DNA from: Thalassovita mediterranea
GTDB taxonomy: Bacteria; Pseudomonadota; Alphaproteobacteria; Rhodobacterales; Rhodobacteraceae
Length of the DNA stretch: 64,000 nt
Direction: 5' to 3'
Assembly (NCBI RefSeq): GCF_001458435.1
Contig: NZ_CYSF01000009.1
Location: 124,001-188,000 of the forward strand
The position numbers were made by a program, and so were the translations under genes. The notes under the pieces are model-generated. The model worked only from the letters and a program-made list of their open reading frames with translations, searched no databases and had not been told where the DNA came from. Shown one piece after another: positions 28,964 through 39,656 of the stretch; positions within the stretch are counted from its first letter, which is position 1, and every line of letters starts with the position of its first letter.

Positions 28964-31180
28964 TTAGTCGATGATCGCGTTCAGCGTGGCCGAGGGGCGC
29001 ATCACTTTGGCTTTCAGCTCAACCGACGGGCGGAAGTAGCCGCCGATGTCCGCTGCCGGACCCTGTGCTGCGGCCAGTTCGGCCAGGATGGCTGCTTCGC
29101 CTTCGGCCAGCGCTTTGGCAACGCCTGCAAACTCTGCAGCTAGATCAGCGTCATCGGACTGCGCGGCCAGTGCTTCGGCCCAGTAGCGGGCGAACCAGTA
29201 GTGGCTGTCACGGTTGTCTGGCTGACCTACCTTGCGCGAAGGCGAACGGTTGTCGTCCAGAATGCCTTGGGTCGCTGCCTCTGCTGCGACGCCCAGCACG
29301 CCTGCTTTGGCGTTACCTTTGACGTCGGCGAGGAAGTTCAGGCTTTCACTCAATGCGCAAAACTCACCCATCGAGTCCCAGCGCAGGTGGTTTTCTTCGA
29401 CCAGCTGTTGAACGTGTTTCGGGGCCGACCCGCCAGCGCCGGTTTCAAACAGACCACCGCCCTGCATCAGCTTCACAATCGACAGCATCTTGGCCGAGGT
29501 GCCCAGTTCCAGAATGGGGAACAGGTCGGTCAGGTAGTCACGCAGCACGTTGCCGGTGATGGCGATGCTGTCGTTGCCTGCGGTGATGGTTTTCAGCGAC
29601 TGTGCGGTGGCTTCACGCGGGGCCATGATCTGGAACAGGTCCGCTTTGCCAGCGGCTTCCAGTGCGGGCTGAACGTATTTGATCAGCTCTGCGTCGTGGG
29701 CGCGGTTTGCGTCCAGCCAGAAGATCGCCTCAGAACCGGTCAGACGCTGACGGTCCAGTGCCAGTTCGATCCAGTTTTCAATCGGCGCTTTCTTCACGGT
29801 GCAGGAACGCCAGATGTCACCGGCCTCTACCTCGTGGCTGTGCAGGGTTTCACCGTTCGCCAGAACGATGCGAATGGTACCTGCGGCAGGCGCTTCGAAG
29901 GTGGTGGGGTGCGAACCGTACTCTTCAGCCTTCTGGGCCATCAGACCGACGTTGGCAACCGACCCAGCGGTGGTCACGTCCAGCGCGCCGTTGGCTTTGA
30001 AGAAGTTGATGGTTTCGTCGTAGACGGTGGCGTAGCAACGATCCGGGATCACACAGTTGGTGTCACCTTTGTTGCCAGCCTCGTCCCAGCCCTTACCACC
30101 GGCGCGGATCACGGCGGGCATGGAGGCGTCGATGATCACGTCCGACGGTACGTGCAGGTTGGTGATGCCTTTGTCGCTGTCGACCATATACATGGACGGA
30201 CGATCCAGCGCGGCAATCTCTGCCTTGATTTCATCGGCGTTGGCCAGCATGTCGATCGCCGCCAGAACAGCGCCCAGACCCGAGTTGGCCGCGCCACCGG
30301 CAGCCGCGATTGCGTCGCCGTGTTTGTCCCAAACCGGACCCAGCCATGCCTTGACCGCGTGACCGAAGATGATCGGGTCGGACACCTTCATCATCGTCGC
30401 TTTCATGTGCAGCGAGAACATGGTGCCGTCTGCTTTGGTGTCTTCAATCGCTTCGGCGAGGAAGGAACCCAGTGCAGCAGCGGACATGAAAGTCGCGTCC
30501 GCAACGGTGCCTTCGGCCAGCGGGTAGCTGTCCTTCAGAACGGCGACGGAACCGTCAGCAGCAACGAATTCGATCTTCGCATCACCGGCCTGCGCGGCAG
30601 AGATGGTGGCGGAAACTTCGTTTGCGTAGAAGTCGTTGCCAGGCATGGAGGACACTTTGGTCTTGCTGTCGGCAACCCATGCGCCCATCGAATGCGGGTT
30701 GTTCTGGGCGAAGTTCTTTACTGCCTTTGCCGAACGACGGTCAGAGTTACCTTCGCGCAGAACCGGGTTCACGGCGGAACCTTTGATGCCGTCGTAACGG
30801 GCGCGGATCTCTTTTTCGGCGTCTGTTGCAGGCGCTTCGGGGTAGGACGGGATGTTGTAGCCCTGACCCTGCAATTCCTCAATCGCGGCAACCAGCTGCG
30901 GTACCGAGGCCGAGATGTTGGGTAGCTTGATCACGTTGGCATCGGGGGTCTTTACCAGCTCACCCAGTGCGGCCAAATCATCGGACTGACGCTGATCATC
31001 GGTCAGGTTTTCCGGGAAGGTCGCGATGATGCGGCCGGCCAGCGAAATGTCAGGGGTACCCACAGTGATTCCGGCGCTCGATACAAACTTGCGAATGATC
31101 GGCAGGAAGGAGGCGGAGGCCAGCTCGGGCGCTTCGTCTACAATTGTATACAGAATGTCGGGCGTCTTGTTTTCAGCCAT
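28964..31180 (-). CDS. icd: NADP-dependent isocitrate dehydrogenase, monomeric type
   Basis: A 738-residue enzyme of the monomeric IDH class, oxidatively decarboxylating isocitrate to 2-oxoglutarate with NADP. Length near 740 and motifs such as [52 protein letters not shown] and [20 protein letters not shown] are typical. The start at 31180 ([12 protein letters not shown]) has AAAGGTAG upstream. It acts directly after aconitase in the cycle but has its own promoter and terminator, and the XRE and lectin-Hint genes lie between. Confidence 0.96.
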   Translation of the reverse strand: MAENKTPDILYTIVDEAPELASASFLPIIRKFVSSAGITVGTPDISLAGRIIATFPENLTDDQRQSDDLAALGELVKTPDANVIKLPNISASVPQLVAAIEELQGQGYNIPSYPEAPATDAEKEIRARYDGIKGSAVNPVLREGNSDRRSAKAVKNFAQNNPHSMGAWVADSKTKVSSMPGNDFYANEVSATISAAQAGDAKIEFVAADGSVAVLKDSYPLAEGTVADATFMSAAALGSFLAEAIEDTKADGTMFSLHMKATMMKVSDPIIFGHAVKAWLGPVWDKHGDAIAAAGGAANSGLGAVLAAIDMLANADEIKAEIAALDRPSMYMVDSDKGITNLHVPSDVIIDASMPAVIRAGGKGWDEAGNKGDTNCVIPDRCYATVYDETINFFKANGALDVTTAGSVANVGLMAQKAEEYGSHPTTFEAPAAGTIRIVLANGETLHSHEVEAGDIWRSCTVKKAPIENWIELALDRQRLTGSEAIFWLDANRAHDAELIKYVQPALEAAGKADLFQIMAPREATAQSLKTITAGNDSIAITGNVLRDYLTDLFPILELGTSAKMLSIVKLMQGGGLFETGAGGSAPKHVQQLVEENHLRWDSMGEFCALSESLNFLADVKGNAKAGVLGVAAEAATQGILDDNRSPSRKVGQPDNRDSHYWFARYWAEALAAQSDDADLAAEFAGVAKALAEGEAAILAELAAAQGPAADIGGYFRPSVELKAKVMRPSATLNAIID

Positions 31181-31440
31181 GTTTCTACCTTTCGTTTTTT
31201 TACAGGGTAGCTGGTTGACGAACAGCAGCGGCGCTGCACTGGCGGATGCAAAGGCACAGTCCAAAAATCATGGACCAGCCTGCAAGGTTCCCGTTCCCCT
31301 TAGAGTAAGGCGCGCAAAAGATCAATTCGCATTCCGCGCTTTCCCGCAGCATGCGGCACTGCCAGCGACCAAAAGGACAAAAAACCGCAGCCTGAGCGCA
31401 TGAGCATGAGATGGCAATCAGGCAGACGGTAGAACGCCAA

Positions 31441-31461
31441 GGGCCGCCCAGTGGGCGGCCC
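31441..31461 (-). terminator. Hairpin after first chemoreceptor gene
   Basis: Perfect GGGCCGCCC-ACT-GGGCGGCCC on the minus strand, 20 bases past the chemoreceptor stop, followed by only a weak T tract (TTGGCGTTCT). The rest of 31181-31440 holds the icd upstream region and no gene. Confidence 0.65.
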
Positions 31462-31481
31462 CGGCAGGTTATCGTAAAAGG

Positions 31482-33281
31482 TTACGCAGCCTTTGATTTG
31501 CTCGGGGTGAAATCAACATCGTCTTCTTCACCATCGAAATCATCCAGCGACAGATCAATATCTGCACCACCCTCGGCAACGGCGAAGGGATCTTCACCCG
31601 CATCCTCGCCCATATCGAAGGTGGCGGCGTCCTCGCCCACGGCTACCTCCTCGGCGTCATCTGGCAGTTCGGACAGATCTACGGCGGTAGACACGTCGCC
31701 ATCTTCCAGTTGGAAATAACGCACGCTGTCACGCAGTGTTTGTGCCTGTGCAGCCAGTTCTTCGGCGGTTGCGGACATCTCTTCGGAGGCGGCGTTGTTT
31801 TCCTGCGTCACATCATCAAGGCTAGTGATCGCATGGTTAATCTGCGTCATGCCCTGCGAAATCTCACCGTTGGCGTTCGAAATATTCGAAACCAGTTCAG
31901 CAGTGCGCTCGATGTTGGGCACCAGACCGTCCAGCATTTTCATCGCCTTTTCGGCAGCGCCCTGCGTGCCGGACGACAGCGCCGAAATCTCACCAGCCGC
32001 TTCCTGGCTGCGCTCCGCCAGCTTGCGCACCTCGGCGGCCACAACCGCAAAGCCGCGGCCATGTTCACCTGCGCGCGCGGCCTCAACAGCGGCATTCAGC
32101 GCCAACAGGTCGGTCTGACGGGCGATTTCCTGCACCACGTTAATGCGGTCGATGATGGTGTTGAGGCTGTCCATCGCCTCTTTCACCGCGGCACCACTGT
32201 CACGCGCTTCGGCGGCAGAGGCCAGAGCCATCTGTTCAGTTTCCTGCGCGTTTTCGGCCGTCTGGCTGATATTTGCGGTCATTTCTTCGACGGAGGCAGA
32301 CACATCTTCGGTCGCACCCGCCTGTTTTGAGCCACCGTCGGCAATCCCAACCGAAGCTTCCGCCATTTGATTGGCGCCGGTCGCAACATAGCGCGACCCT
32401 TCGGATACGTTGGTGACCACACCACGCAGGTTCGTGACCATTTCGTTGAGATTGTTCAGCAGGTCTCCCAGCTCATTGCGCTGTTTGTGGGTGATTGTTT
32501 TGCTCAGATCGCCACCCGCAACATCGCTGGACAATTCGATCGCCTGCTTCATCCCACGCGCCAGGGCGGTAACAATGCCCTGCCCCATCACAATGGCAAT
32601 CGCAACGCCACCGATCACGGCGCCGATCAACAGCTGCATCACGCTTTCAAAAGACGCGACATTTTCTGCCAGCGCCTTGTCCAGCAGGGCGTTTTCCTTA
32701 TCCAGCGTGTCATCCACCAGCGCGCTCATGCGCTCGTAGTTCTTCTTGTTGTCCTCGCGCAGCAGGTTGGCCGCAATCGTAGCGCCACCGACCCCCAGCA
32801 TCTGCATAACATTGCGGTTCACCCGATCGATCTTTTTCGAGATCGCCTGATATTCCTCCAGAAACGCCAGCATAGCCAATTCATGCTGCGCCGACACATC
32901 CCCGTGCGCATCCGCAGTGCCGACTTTTTCCAGCGCTTCTTCGCTGACGCCGTCCGCAATTGCGAAGCCGCTATGCAGTTCCACCGCTGCGGCGACCTGA
33001 TCTTTGCGCGATTCCGTCAGCTCTTTGATCTGGTTTTTCATTTCCTTGCGCTCTTTGCGGCTGTCAGCCAGCAAATAGTCGCGGATCCGCGTCTGGATAC
33101 GTTCATGCACGTTCGCCAGCTCTTCGACCTCTTTCAAGGCCGCAAAATTGCGTGCGACAATCTTGTCGCTGGCTTTGTTCATCGCGCGCATTTCATAGAT
33201 TGCCAAACCACCGATCCCGGCGATCACTAGCGTCAAAGCCATCAATGTCAGCGACAGGCGCGTCTTAATCGTTACTCTCAT
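31482..33281 (-). CDS. Methyl-accepting chemotaxis protein (copy 1)
   Basis: A 599-residue transmembrane chemoreceptor. TM1 (about 9-29), a helical periplasmic four-helix-bundle-like sensor (about 32-210), TM2 (about 214-237), a HAMP region (about 237-290) and a cytoplasmic coiled-coil signalling domain whose hairpin tip reads [21 protein letters not shown]. There is no NWETF-like docking peptide; the tail is acidic and ends [15 protein letters not shown] lies 9 bases before the ATG at 33281; ATG at 33287 is also possible. Its signalling domain is almost identical to that of the next gene. Confidence 0.93.
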   Translation of the reverse strand: MRVTIKTRLSLTLMALTLVIAGIGGLAIYEMRAMNKASDKIVARNFAALKEVEELANVHERIQTRIRDYLLADSRKERKEMKNQIKELTESRKDQVAAAVELHSGFAIADGVSEEALEKVGTADAHGDVSAQHELAMLAFLEEYQAISKKIDRVNRNVMQMLGVGGATIAANLLREDNKKNYERMSALVDDTLDKENALLDKALAENVASFESVMQLLIGAVIGGVAIAIVMGQGIVTALARGMKQAIELSSDVAGGDLSKTITHKQRNELGDLLNNLNEMVTNLRGVVTNVSEGSRYVATGANQMAEASVGIADGGSKQAGATEDVSASVEEMTANISQTAENAQETEQMALASAAEARDSGAAVKEAMDSLNTIIDRINVVQEIARQTDLLALNAAVEAARAGEHGRGFAVVAAEVRKLAERSQEAAGEISALSSGTQGAAEKAMKMLDGLVPNIERTAELVSNISNANGEISQGMTQINHAITSLDDVTQENNAASEEMSATAEELAAQAQTLRDSVRYFQLEDGDVSTAVDLSELPDDAEEVAVGEDAATFDMGEDAGEDPFAVAEGGADIDLSLDDFDGEEDDVDFTPSKSKAA

Positions 33282-33409
33282 AGTCATACACTCTCTACTA
33301 GACAGACGCAGCGCGGGACGAAGGCGCGTCAGTTTTAGTCGTTGTTTTAACAAACGTCATTTGGTGCGTTCGTTTTACAATTGCCGTCGCGGGGCCATCG
33401 ACGAAAGGA

Positions 33410-33438
33410 GGCTGGCGACGCAGGTTCCGCCGCCAGCC
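33410..33438 (-). terminator. Hairpin between the tandem chemoreceptor genes
   Basis: GGCTGGCG (33410-33417) and CGCCAGCC (33431-33438) pair perfectly; on the minus strand TCCTTTCG follows. It lies 8 bases past the stop of the upstream copy. Confidence 0.65.
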
Positions 33439-33446
33439 AGCTTAGG

Positions 33447-35240
33447 TTATGCCGCTTTTGTTTTGGCGGGCGTGAAGTCGATTTCTTCGCCGTCGTCGAA
33501 ATCATCCATCGACAGGTCAATCACCGGATCAGCCTCAGCAGTGGCAGCAACTGTGGTGGCGGCGGCCTGCTGCGGTGCGGGCGCGGTTTCCGCGTCACCG
33601 GCCAAATTACGGGCCGCTTCCTGACACTCGATGTCGCCACCATCGCAATCCAGACGGAATGCACCAACCGTGTCACGCAGAGTTTGTGCCTGTGCAGCCA
33701 GTTCTTCGGCGGTTGCGGACATCTCTTCGGAGGCGGCGTTGTTTTCCTGCGTCACATCATCAAGGCTGGTGATCGCATGGTTGATCTGCGTCATGCCCTG
33801 CGAAATCTCACCGTTGGCGTTCGAAATATTCGAAACCAGTTCAGCAGTGCGTTCGATGTTGGGCACCAGACCGTCCAGCATTTTCATCGCCTTTTCGGCA
33901 GCGCCCTGCGTGCCGGACGACAGCGCCGAAATCTCACCAGCCGCTTCCTGGCTGCGCTCTGCCAACTTGCGCACCTCGGCGGCCACAACCGCAAAGCCGC
34001 GGCCATGTTCACCTGCGCGCGCGGCCTCAACAGCGGCATTCAGCGCCAACAGGTCGGTCTGGCGGGCGATTTCCTGCACCACGTTAATGCGGTCGATGAT
34101 AGTGTTGAGGCTGTCCACCGCCTCTTTCACCGCGGCGCCACTGTCACGCGCTTCGGCGGCAGAGGCCAGCGCCATCTGTTCAGTTTCCTGCGCGTTTTCG
34201 GCCGTCTGGCTGATGTTTGCAGTCATTTCTTCGACGGAGGCAGACACATCTTCGGTCGCGCCCGCCTGCTTTGAGCCACCGTCAGCAATCCCAACCGAAG
34301 CTTCCGCCATCTGATTGGCGCCGGTCGCAACATAGCGTGCGCCCTCGGACACGTTGGTAACGACATCGCGCAGGTTCGTGACCATATCGTTGAGATTGTT
34401 CAACAGATCGGCCAATTCACCTTTTTCCTTGTGCTCTACGGTACGCGACAGAACGCCCTGCGCCACGTCTTTGCTCAGCCCGATGGCCAATGCAAATCCA
34501 CGGCTCATCGAGCGCACAATGGTTACTGCGCTAATCAAACCGGTCAGAACCGCGATGGCGACCAGCGTCACCACCTGCATAAAGGCGGCGTCATAGATAC
34601 CCTGCGATTCCGCGACCGAGGCCTGCATCGCCGCATTCTTTTGCGCGAACACCTCTGTCAGCAGCTGTTCCATCGCGGCATCAGTTTTGGTCGCCTCTTG
34701 CACCAGAATTGTGCCCGCCATGTCCTTGCTGCCGAATACCAGCACGTTCTGCACCTTTTTGTTGATGCGTTCTGTCTGTGTTTTCAGCTCGGAGTAGCGC
34801 GTTAAAAACTCCGCCATGACAGGGTCAACCGGCACCCGTTTGGATGTCGCTGCCTCTGCGGCGGCAAATTCCGCGGCGGCGGCATTTTCGGCGGCGTCAA
34901 CAGCGGCTGCTTCGGCTGCAGCATCCGCAGGGCCATAAGCCAGCAGTTCCGCTTCGGCCAGCAGCACCTCTTGTTTTTCCTTCAATTCTGCAAGGTTGGC
35001 TTTCAGTCCTTTGCGCAGGTCGCGATCTTCGATCAGCATATAATTGCGGATACTGGTTTCGATCTTGGCCTGCACAGCTGCGAGGTCGTCAATTTTCTGC
35101 AACGCGACCACATCGTTTGCGACGATATGTTCACCGCGTTGCTGGACCTGACGCAGTTCGTAAAGAGACAGCGCACCGATACCGATGAACAGCGCTGACA
35201 TCAGAACAAAAGTCAGAGAAAGACGGGTTTTGATGGTCAT
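33447..35240 (-). CDS. Methyl-accepting chemotaxis protein (copy 2)
   Basis: A 597-residue chemoreceptor paralogous to the neighbouring copy: TM1 (about 8-28), sensor domain, TM2 (about 205-230), HAMP, and an almost identical cytoplasmic signalling domain. The sensor differs strongly and contains an Ala/Glu-rich insertion (about 103-135, with runs such as [19 protein letters not shown]) followed by TSKRVPVDP. The tail ends [10 protein letters not shown], like copy 1. AAAGGCCAAGAG precedes the ATG. Ligands of both receptors are unknown, and no other che gene lies in the window. Confidence 0.93.
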   Translation of the reverse strand: MTIKTRLSLTFVLMSALFIGIGALSLYELRQVQQRGEHIVANDVVALQKIDDLAAVQAKIETSIRNYMLIEDRDLRKGLKANLAELKEKQEVLLAEAELLAYGPADAAAEAAAVDAAENAAAAEFAAAEAATSKRVPVDPVMAEFLTRYSELKTQTERINKKVQNVLVFGSKDMAGTILVQEATKTDAAMEQLLTEVFAQKNAAMQASVAESQGIYDAAFMQVVTLVAIAVLTGLISAVTIVRSMSRGFALAIGLSKDVAQGVLSRTVEHKEKGELADLLNNLNDMVTNLRDVVTNVSEGARYVATGANQMAEASVGIADGGSKQAGATEDVSASVEEMTANISQTAENAQETEQMALASAAEARDSGAAVKEAVDSLNTIIDRINVVQEIARQTDLLALNAAVEAARAGEHGRGFAVVAAEVRKLAERSQEAAGEISALSSGTQGAAEKAMKMLDGLVPNIERTAELVSNISNANGEISQGMTQINHAITSLDDVTQENNAASEEMSATAEELAAQAQTLRDTVGAFRLDCDGGDIECQEAARNLAGDAETAPAPQQAAATTVAATAEADPVIDLSMDDFDDGEEIDFTPAKTKAA

Positions 35241-35695
35241 ACTCTTGGCCTTTACTGATTAATTATCTGTGGCAAACGCAATGCGTGATGCCGGGTTGGG
35301 GGGAACGGATCGCATTGCCGACAGGCAGGACAGCGACCACCGCAATGTCCGATCTACAGCAGATTTGCTGCAGCGCGCGTGGAGGGTTCGCGCGGAAAAC
35401 ACGTGGCTGGCTTTGGGTTGGGAACTTGGGGTCAGCACCAGATACATTTTCACTCGGACACAGTTTTAGACCTACTAAACAACGACGCCTTCCCCGACGG
35501 TTTGAGGCGACAGCAGGTAAAACTGCACCGAAAATGCAGGTTCAAAGGTATGGGAATGCCATCTTTTGCAGGGTTTGTCGCCCGCAGCGGTTGCGCGGCG
35601 CGCTAAAATGCAAATTTAGGCATTAAATATGATGAAAAACGAATATTTTCGACATACACGAAACCACACCTGATCAGGCACATTACGTGGAAAAC
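35241..35695. other. Non-coding stretch upstream of chemoreceptor copy 2
   Basis: 455 bases without a convincing gene. It must carry the promoter for the chemoreceptor (minus strand). The part nearest the tRNA (about 35600-35690) is AT-rich. I see no clear terminator for the tRNA. Confidence 0.4.
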
Positions 35696-35771
35696 TGGTA
35701 GGCCCGGAGGGATTTGAACCCCCAACCAAAGCGTTATGAGCGCTCTGCTCTAACCGTTGAGCTACAGGCCC
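35696..35771 (-). tRNA. tRNA with CAT anticodon (Ile2 or elongator Met)
   Basis: A 76-base minus-strand tRNA with encoded CCA. Acceptor stem GGGCCTG/CGGGCCT begins with a G-U pair. The anticodon loop is CTCATAA and the T arm GGGGG-TTCAAAT-CCCTC. The short D loop (AACGGTTAGAGCAG) resembles the Ile2 type, whose C34 is modified to lysidine, more than elongator Met, and the initiator signature of three G-C pairs in the anticodon stem is absent. Confidence 0.9.
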
Positions 35772-35782
35772 CCAGTGGTCTT

Positions 35783-35811
35783 TGCTTAGGACGCGGTCGC
35801 GCGATGGTCAA
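35783..35811 (-). promoter_or_regulatory. Promoter of the CAT tRNA
   Basis: On the minus strand, TTGACC (35811-35806), a 17-base spacer and TAAGCA (35788-35783), 11 bases before the tRNA 5' end. This is a near-consensus housekeeping promoter. Confidence 0.65.
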
Positions 35812-36080
35812 GCAGATAGATCGCACACCCTATGCGTTAAATGTGACCCATTCAATTTCGCTCAAAAGGTGGATAGCATCAACAACCCCAGCGATGCGGC
35901 GCACTATGTTGCGGCGCAACTTGCGACTTCTACGGCATTGATATTTGCCCCAACAGGCAACACGCGGCAGCGCGGCGGAAATGACGCGGCGTTTTGATCA
36001 AAATCAATGGACACCGCACCTCAACTTCTCAACACAGCGGACACGCAAAAAATTACATGTGTGATCTTGAGGAGGATTTC
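35812..36080. other. Region upstream of the DmdB-like gene
   Basis: About 270 bases with no convincing gene, presumably holding the ligase promoter. The 36000-36060 part is AT-richer and just before the start is TTGAGGAGGATTTC, an unusually strong ribosome binding site. Confidence 0.4.
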
Positions 36081-37703
36081 ATGTTTGGTTCGATGATGCA
36101 TCAGCAGCTGACCGTCAGCTCGCAGTTGGCACATGCCGCCCGCTACCACGCAGACACAGAGGTCGTTTCGGTTGAAACCACCGGCGGTGTCGAGCGCACA
36201 AACTGGGGTCAGGTAGAACAGAACGCTCGCCAGCTGGCCTCGGCACTGGAAAGCCTGGGGCTGGAAAAAGGCGCCCGCTGTGCCACCATCGCCTGGAACA
36301 ACCGCCGCCACCTTGAGATCTACTTCGGCGTCGCAGGTGCGGGCATGATCTGCCACACCATCAACCCGCGTCTGTTCCCCGAACAGCTGATCTACATCAT
36401 CAACCACGCCAAAGATCAGGTCCTGTTTCTGGATGCCACCTTCCTGCCGGTTGCGGCGAAACTGGGTGAGCATCTGAAAACCGTTAAACATGTGGTTCTG
36501 ATGGGCCCGCGCAACGAAGAGTTTGCCGCGCAGGTTCCAAACCTGAAATTCTACGATGAACTGGTCGCGTCGGGCGATGCGGATTATGTCTGGCCCGAGA
36601 TCGACGAAAACACGCCGTCGTCGCTGTGCTACACCTCCGGCACCACCGGCAACCCCAAGGGCGTTCTGTATTCGCATCGTTCGACCGTTCTGCACTCGCT
36701 GGCGGGCAACCAGCCTGACGGTCTGGCCATCTCGGCGCGTGACACCGTGATGCCCGTTGTGCCGATGTTCCACGTCAACGCATGGGGTGTGCCCTATATC
36801 GCCGCCGCCAACGGCTGTAAGCTGGTCATGCCAGGCCCGAACATGGATGGTGCCAGCCTGGCCAATCTGATCGACGACGAAAAGATCACGCTGGCACTGG
36901 GTGTTCCAACCATCTGGCTGGGCCTGTTGGCCGCACTGGAAGAAAAGGGGTCGACCGCGCCGTCGCTGGAACGCACCGTGATCGGTGGCTCTGCCTGCCC
37001 GCCGTCGATGATCGAAACCTTCCGCGACAAATACGACTGCACCGTGATCCACGCATGGGGCATGACCGAAACCAGCCCGCTAGGGACCGTCAACAACCTG
37101 CTGCAGAAACACGATGCCCTCAGCGTCGAGGAGCAGAACAAAATCCGCGAAGGTCAGGGCCGCCCACCGTTCGGCGTCGAGCTGCGTCTGGTCGATGACG
37201 AAGGCCACATCCTGCCCCATGATGGCGTCACCCAGGGTGAATTGCAGATCCGCGGCCACTGGATCGTGGAAAACTACTTCATGGTTGAGGAAAGCGCGCT
37301 GACCATCGATGGCTGGTTCGACACGGGCGATGTCGCCACTGTGGATCCCGATGGCTACATGATCATCCGCGACCGTTCCAAGGACATCATCAAATCCGGT
37401 GGTGAATGGATTTCGACCGTAGAGCTGGAAAACATCGCCGTTGGCCACCCCGCCATCGCCAACGCCGCTGCCATCGCTGCGCGTCATGAGAAATGGGACG
37501 AACGCCCGGTCATCATCGCCCTCTTGGCCGAAGGTCAATCGGTGAGCGAAGAAGAACTGCTGGCCTACTACGATGGCAAAATCGCCAAATGGCAAATCCC
37601 TGACAAGGTGATCTTTACCGACGCCCTGCCCATCGGCGGCACAGGCAAGGTTTTGAAAAACAAACTGCGTGAACAATACGGTGAGTGCCTGATCGAAGGC
37701 TAA
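36081..37703 (+). CDS. Acyl-CoA synthetase, DmdB-like (3-methylmercaptopropionyl-CoA ligase candidate)
   Basis: A 540-residue AMP-forming ligase of the ANL superfamily. The P-loop is [12 protein letters not shown], and [34 protein letters not shown] and [16 protein letters not shown] (A8 hinge) are present, with the C-terminal catalytic Lys in [11 protein letters not shown]. The N-terminus ([23 protein letters not shown]) resembles the DmdB group that makes 3-methylmercaptopropionyl-CoA in marine DMSP demethylation, from memory of that family; a medium-chain fatty acid ligase is the alternative. No dmdA, dmdC or dmdD lies nearby. The start at 36081 has GAGGAGG directly upstream. Confidence 0.85.
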   Translation: MFGSMMHQQLTVSSQLAHAARYHADTEVVSVETTGGVERTNWGQVEQNARQLASALESLGLEKGARCATIAWNNRRHLEIYFGVAGAGMICHTINPRLFPEQLIYIINHAKDQVLFLDATFLPVAAKLGEHLKTVKHVVLMGPRNEEFAAQVPNLKFYDELVASGDADYVWPEIDENTPSSLCYTSGTTGNPKGVLYSHRSTVLHSLAGNQPDGLAISARDTVMPVVPMFHVNAWGVPYIAAANGCKLVMPGPNMDGASLANLIDDEKITLALGVPTIWLGLLAALEEKGSTAPSLERTVIGGSACPPSMIETFRDKYDCTVIHAWGMTETSPLGTVNNLLQKHDALSVEEQNKIREGQGRPPFGVELRLVDDEGHILPHDGVTQGELQIRGHWIVENYFMVEESALTIDGWFDTGDVATVDPDGYMIIRDRSKDIIKSGGEWISTVELENIAVGHPAIANAAAIAARHEKWDERPVIIALLAEGQSVSEEELLAYYDGKIAKWQIPDKVIFTDALPIGGTGKVLKNKLREQYGECLIEG

Positions 37704-37725
37704 ATTTTCATCAAAACACACAAAC

Positions 37726-37758
37726 AAAGGCCGGGGGCGCAATCCTCCGGCCTTTTCT
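37726..37758 (+). terminator. Terminator after the acyl-CoA synthetase gene
   Basis: AAAGGCCGG (37726-37734) and CCGGCCTTT (37747-37755) with a 12-base loop, then TTCTT. Confidence 0.85.
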
Positions 37759-37955
37759 TGTCGGTGACTGGACTAACCTTTTGCCCACCCACTCACCCTT
37801 TGGGCATTTCGCCTAGGCCTCTGCACGCCTGAATGTCGCCATAGTTTTTGGCTACCTTGAACCTAACGGGATCGCGCCGTCCCGGGTTAGGCCCCTGCAA
37901 GGTGAGGCCGCCAAGTTGGTCAGATTGGCGCTCTGTAGCAAGGAAAGGACATTCC

Positions 37956-38084
37956 ATGTCTCAAGATGCTCAAAAACCGCAAAAATCCCCGCATCAACGC
38001 GCGGTGGCGACGCCGCAGGAACCGAAACAGGGCAAACGCGGCGCACCGCAGCCTTTTGTCTTCACGGATTTCGCGATGATCTAG
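37956..38084 (+). CDS. Small hypothetical protein, 42 residues
   Basis: An ORF of 42 codons starting MSQDAQKPQKSPHQ. AAGGAAAGGAC lies 5-6 bases before the ATG, a strong ribosome binding site that argues for real translation. The first 30 residues are rich in Gln, Lys and Pro with no hydrophobic segment; the last part is PFVFTDFAMI. I do not recognise it. It lies between the acyl-CoA synthetase terminator and the TfoX-like gene, 30 bases before the latter, on the same strand. Confidence 0.5.
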   Translation: MSQDAQKPQKSPHQRAVATPQEPKQGKRGAPQPFVFTDFAMI

Positions 38085-38114
38085 GCCACACTGACGGGTG
38101 ACGCCCCTCGCAGC

Positions 38115-38490
38115 ATGGGTTACAAAAACCGCATGTCCGATCCCGTCAGCACCATTCGCAACCTTGGTCCCAAAAGCGATGCCAGCTTTGCCCGCGCCGG
38201 TATTATGAATGCCGACCAGCTGCGCGATCTGGGCGCGGATGAGGCCTACAAACGCCTGCTGCTCAGCGGATCAAAGCCCCACTTCATCGGGTATTACGCT
38301 ATGGTCATGGGGCTGCAGGGCCGTCCGTGGAACGATTGTCAGGGTGACGAGAAGAAGGCGCTGCGCAAACGCTTTGACACGATCAAGGCCGCGGCTGCCA
38401 AGGTACCTGCAACCGCGCCCGCTGGTGAATTGCCACACACAGTCGAAAAAAATCCTGAACGAAATCGGCGTACGTCCCTTGGCAGACTAG
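38115..38490 (+). CDS. TfoX C-terminal domain protein, apparent frameshift in an A7 tract
   Basis: The first part encodes a TfoX C-terminal helix-hairpin-helix-like domain (IRNLGPKSDASFARAGI, DQLRDLGADEAYKRLL, GYYAMVMGLQGRPW). At the A7 run 38446-38452 the frame appears to be lost: reading on gives a long basic shadow over the opposite gene. Removing one A instead gives VEKILNEIGVRPLAD and a TAG at 38488-38490, which looks like a natural end and shares its CTAG with the stop of the convergent gene. It may be a sequencing error, a recent mutation or slippage. The start is at 38115 or 38133, both weakly supported. Function is unknown; TfoX of other bacteria acts in competence. Confidence 0.65.
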
Positions 38491-39656
38491 GCGCTGGCCG
38501 CGTCATAGCGACAGCCCGCCAGTCGCGCAAACCGGCCCAGTTCTGCCTCAAGCCGCGCCTGCCGCCCCCTGCCCCAGCGCACACCGGGCTCAGGCCAGAT
38601 CTGCCTCAGTGTCAACTGCCCAGCCTTGCGATCTGCGGTCACCTCAACACGGCCGACAAACTGCGTGCCCTCCAGCAGCGGGTAGACATAATACCCATAG
38701 CGCCGCTTGGCCGCGGGCACGAACATTTCGACCCGATATTCCATGCCAAACAGCCGTTCAAGTCGGTCGCGGTCCCGAATGGCCGGATCAAACGGGTTGA
38801 GGATCCGCATCCGCTGCACCGGCGCGCGCAGCGCTTCGATCCGCGCCTCAATATCCGGTGCGGCCCAGGCCTGCCAACGCTGGCCCGCAGCGCCCTCGAC
38901 CTCCACCGGCACCAGATCCTGCGCTGCTGCGTCAAGCCATGCCTTGCACTCTGCCGCGCTCATCGCGTCCCAGAATTTCTGAATCTCGCCTGCCGTGGCA
39001 AACCCCAGCCGATCCAGTGCGGCGCGACACAGCCAATCTACCTGATCCCCATCCGTCACCTGCCGCTGGCGCAGCGCATCAGGGAAGACACGTTCGGGCA
39101 GATTATAATACTTGGTAAAGTTCTGCCGATAACAGGTCGCCAATTCGCCCGCATACCACATGTAATCCAACGCCATCTTATGCGGTTTCTTGGCCCATGC
39201 GTGGTCTTTGGATTTGGGACCGGACTGAAACGCATGGGTCGACAGCGCGCCCTCTGCGGCAATGCGCGCCTTGATCTCAGCGCGCGCCTCTTCACCGGGC
39301 AGGCCCTTCCACCAGCCCGCTTTGCCCATCTGTTCCGCCTTACGACGGAACTGGCGCTGCCAATAGGGCAGAAACTGCATCGGCAGGACCGAGGCGTCAT
39401 GGGTGAAGTGTTCAAACACCGCGCGGTCACGCGCCAACAGCGGATCAAACATCGCCTCACGGTAGGACGGATGGCGCGACCACAGGATATGATGATGCGC
39501 GCGCGACACCACCTGCACCGTGTCCAGCTGCACAAACCCCAAACGGGTAATCATCTGTGGCAGATCAAGCGGCCCCGTCGGTGGTGCCAACAACAGGTGA
39601 CTGTCAAGCCACAACTGCCGCGCCACCGCGTTGGGAATATGCAGCCGCGCGCCCAT
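38487..39656 (-). CDS. Winged-helix DNA glycosylase, YcaQ/AlkZ-like
   Basis: A 389-residue member of the HTH_42 family of DNA glycosylases that excise alkylated bases or unhook interstrand crosslinks. The catalytic region reads FVQLDTVQVVSRAHHHILWSR, with a Q-x-D triad at 43-45 as in YcaQ-type (AlkX) enzymes rather than the Q-x-Q of AlkZ. The C-terminal winged helix and beta-barrel part includes FDPAIRDRDRLERLFGMEYRVEMFVPAAKRRYGYYVYPLLEG, typical of the family. Its ATG overlaps the SDR stop (TGATG), so the two are coupled. It converges on the TfoX-like gene, sharing CTAG. Confidence 0.88.
   Translation of the reverse strand: MGARLHIPNAVARQLWLDSHLLLAPPTGPLDLPQMITRLGFVQLDTVQVVSRAHHHILWSRHPSYREAMFDPLLARDRAVFEHFTHDASVLPMQFLPYWQRQFRRKAEQMGKAGWWKGLPGEEARAEIKARIAAEGALSTHAFQSGPKSKDHAWAKKPHKMALDYMWYAGELATCYRQNFTKYYNLPERVFPDALRQRQVTDGDQVDWLCRAALDRLGFATAGEIQKFWDAMSAAECKAWLDAAAQDLVPVEVEGAAGQRWQAWAAPDIEARIEALRAPVQRMRILNPFDPAIRDRDRLERLFGMEYRVEMFVPAAKRRYGYYVYPLLEGTQFVGRVEVTADRKAGQLTLRQIWPEPGVRWGRGRQARLEAELGRFARLAGCRYDAASA

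Noticed and set aside
29201-30925. A 574-codon plus-strand frame opposite icd
   Set aside because: Antisense shadow of a highly expressed GC-rich gene with biased codon use; no start signal or domain.
35696-35771. Initiator tRNA-Met
   Set aside because: The anticodon stem lacks three consecutive G-C pairs and the D loop is of the Ile2/elongator type.
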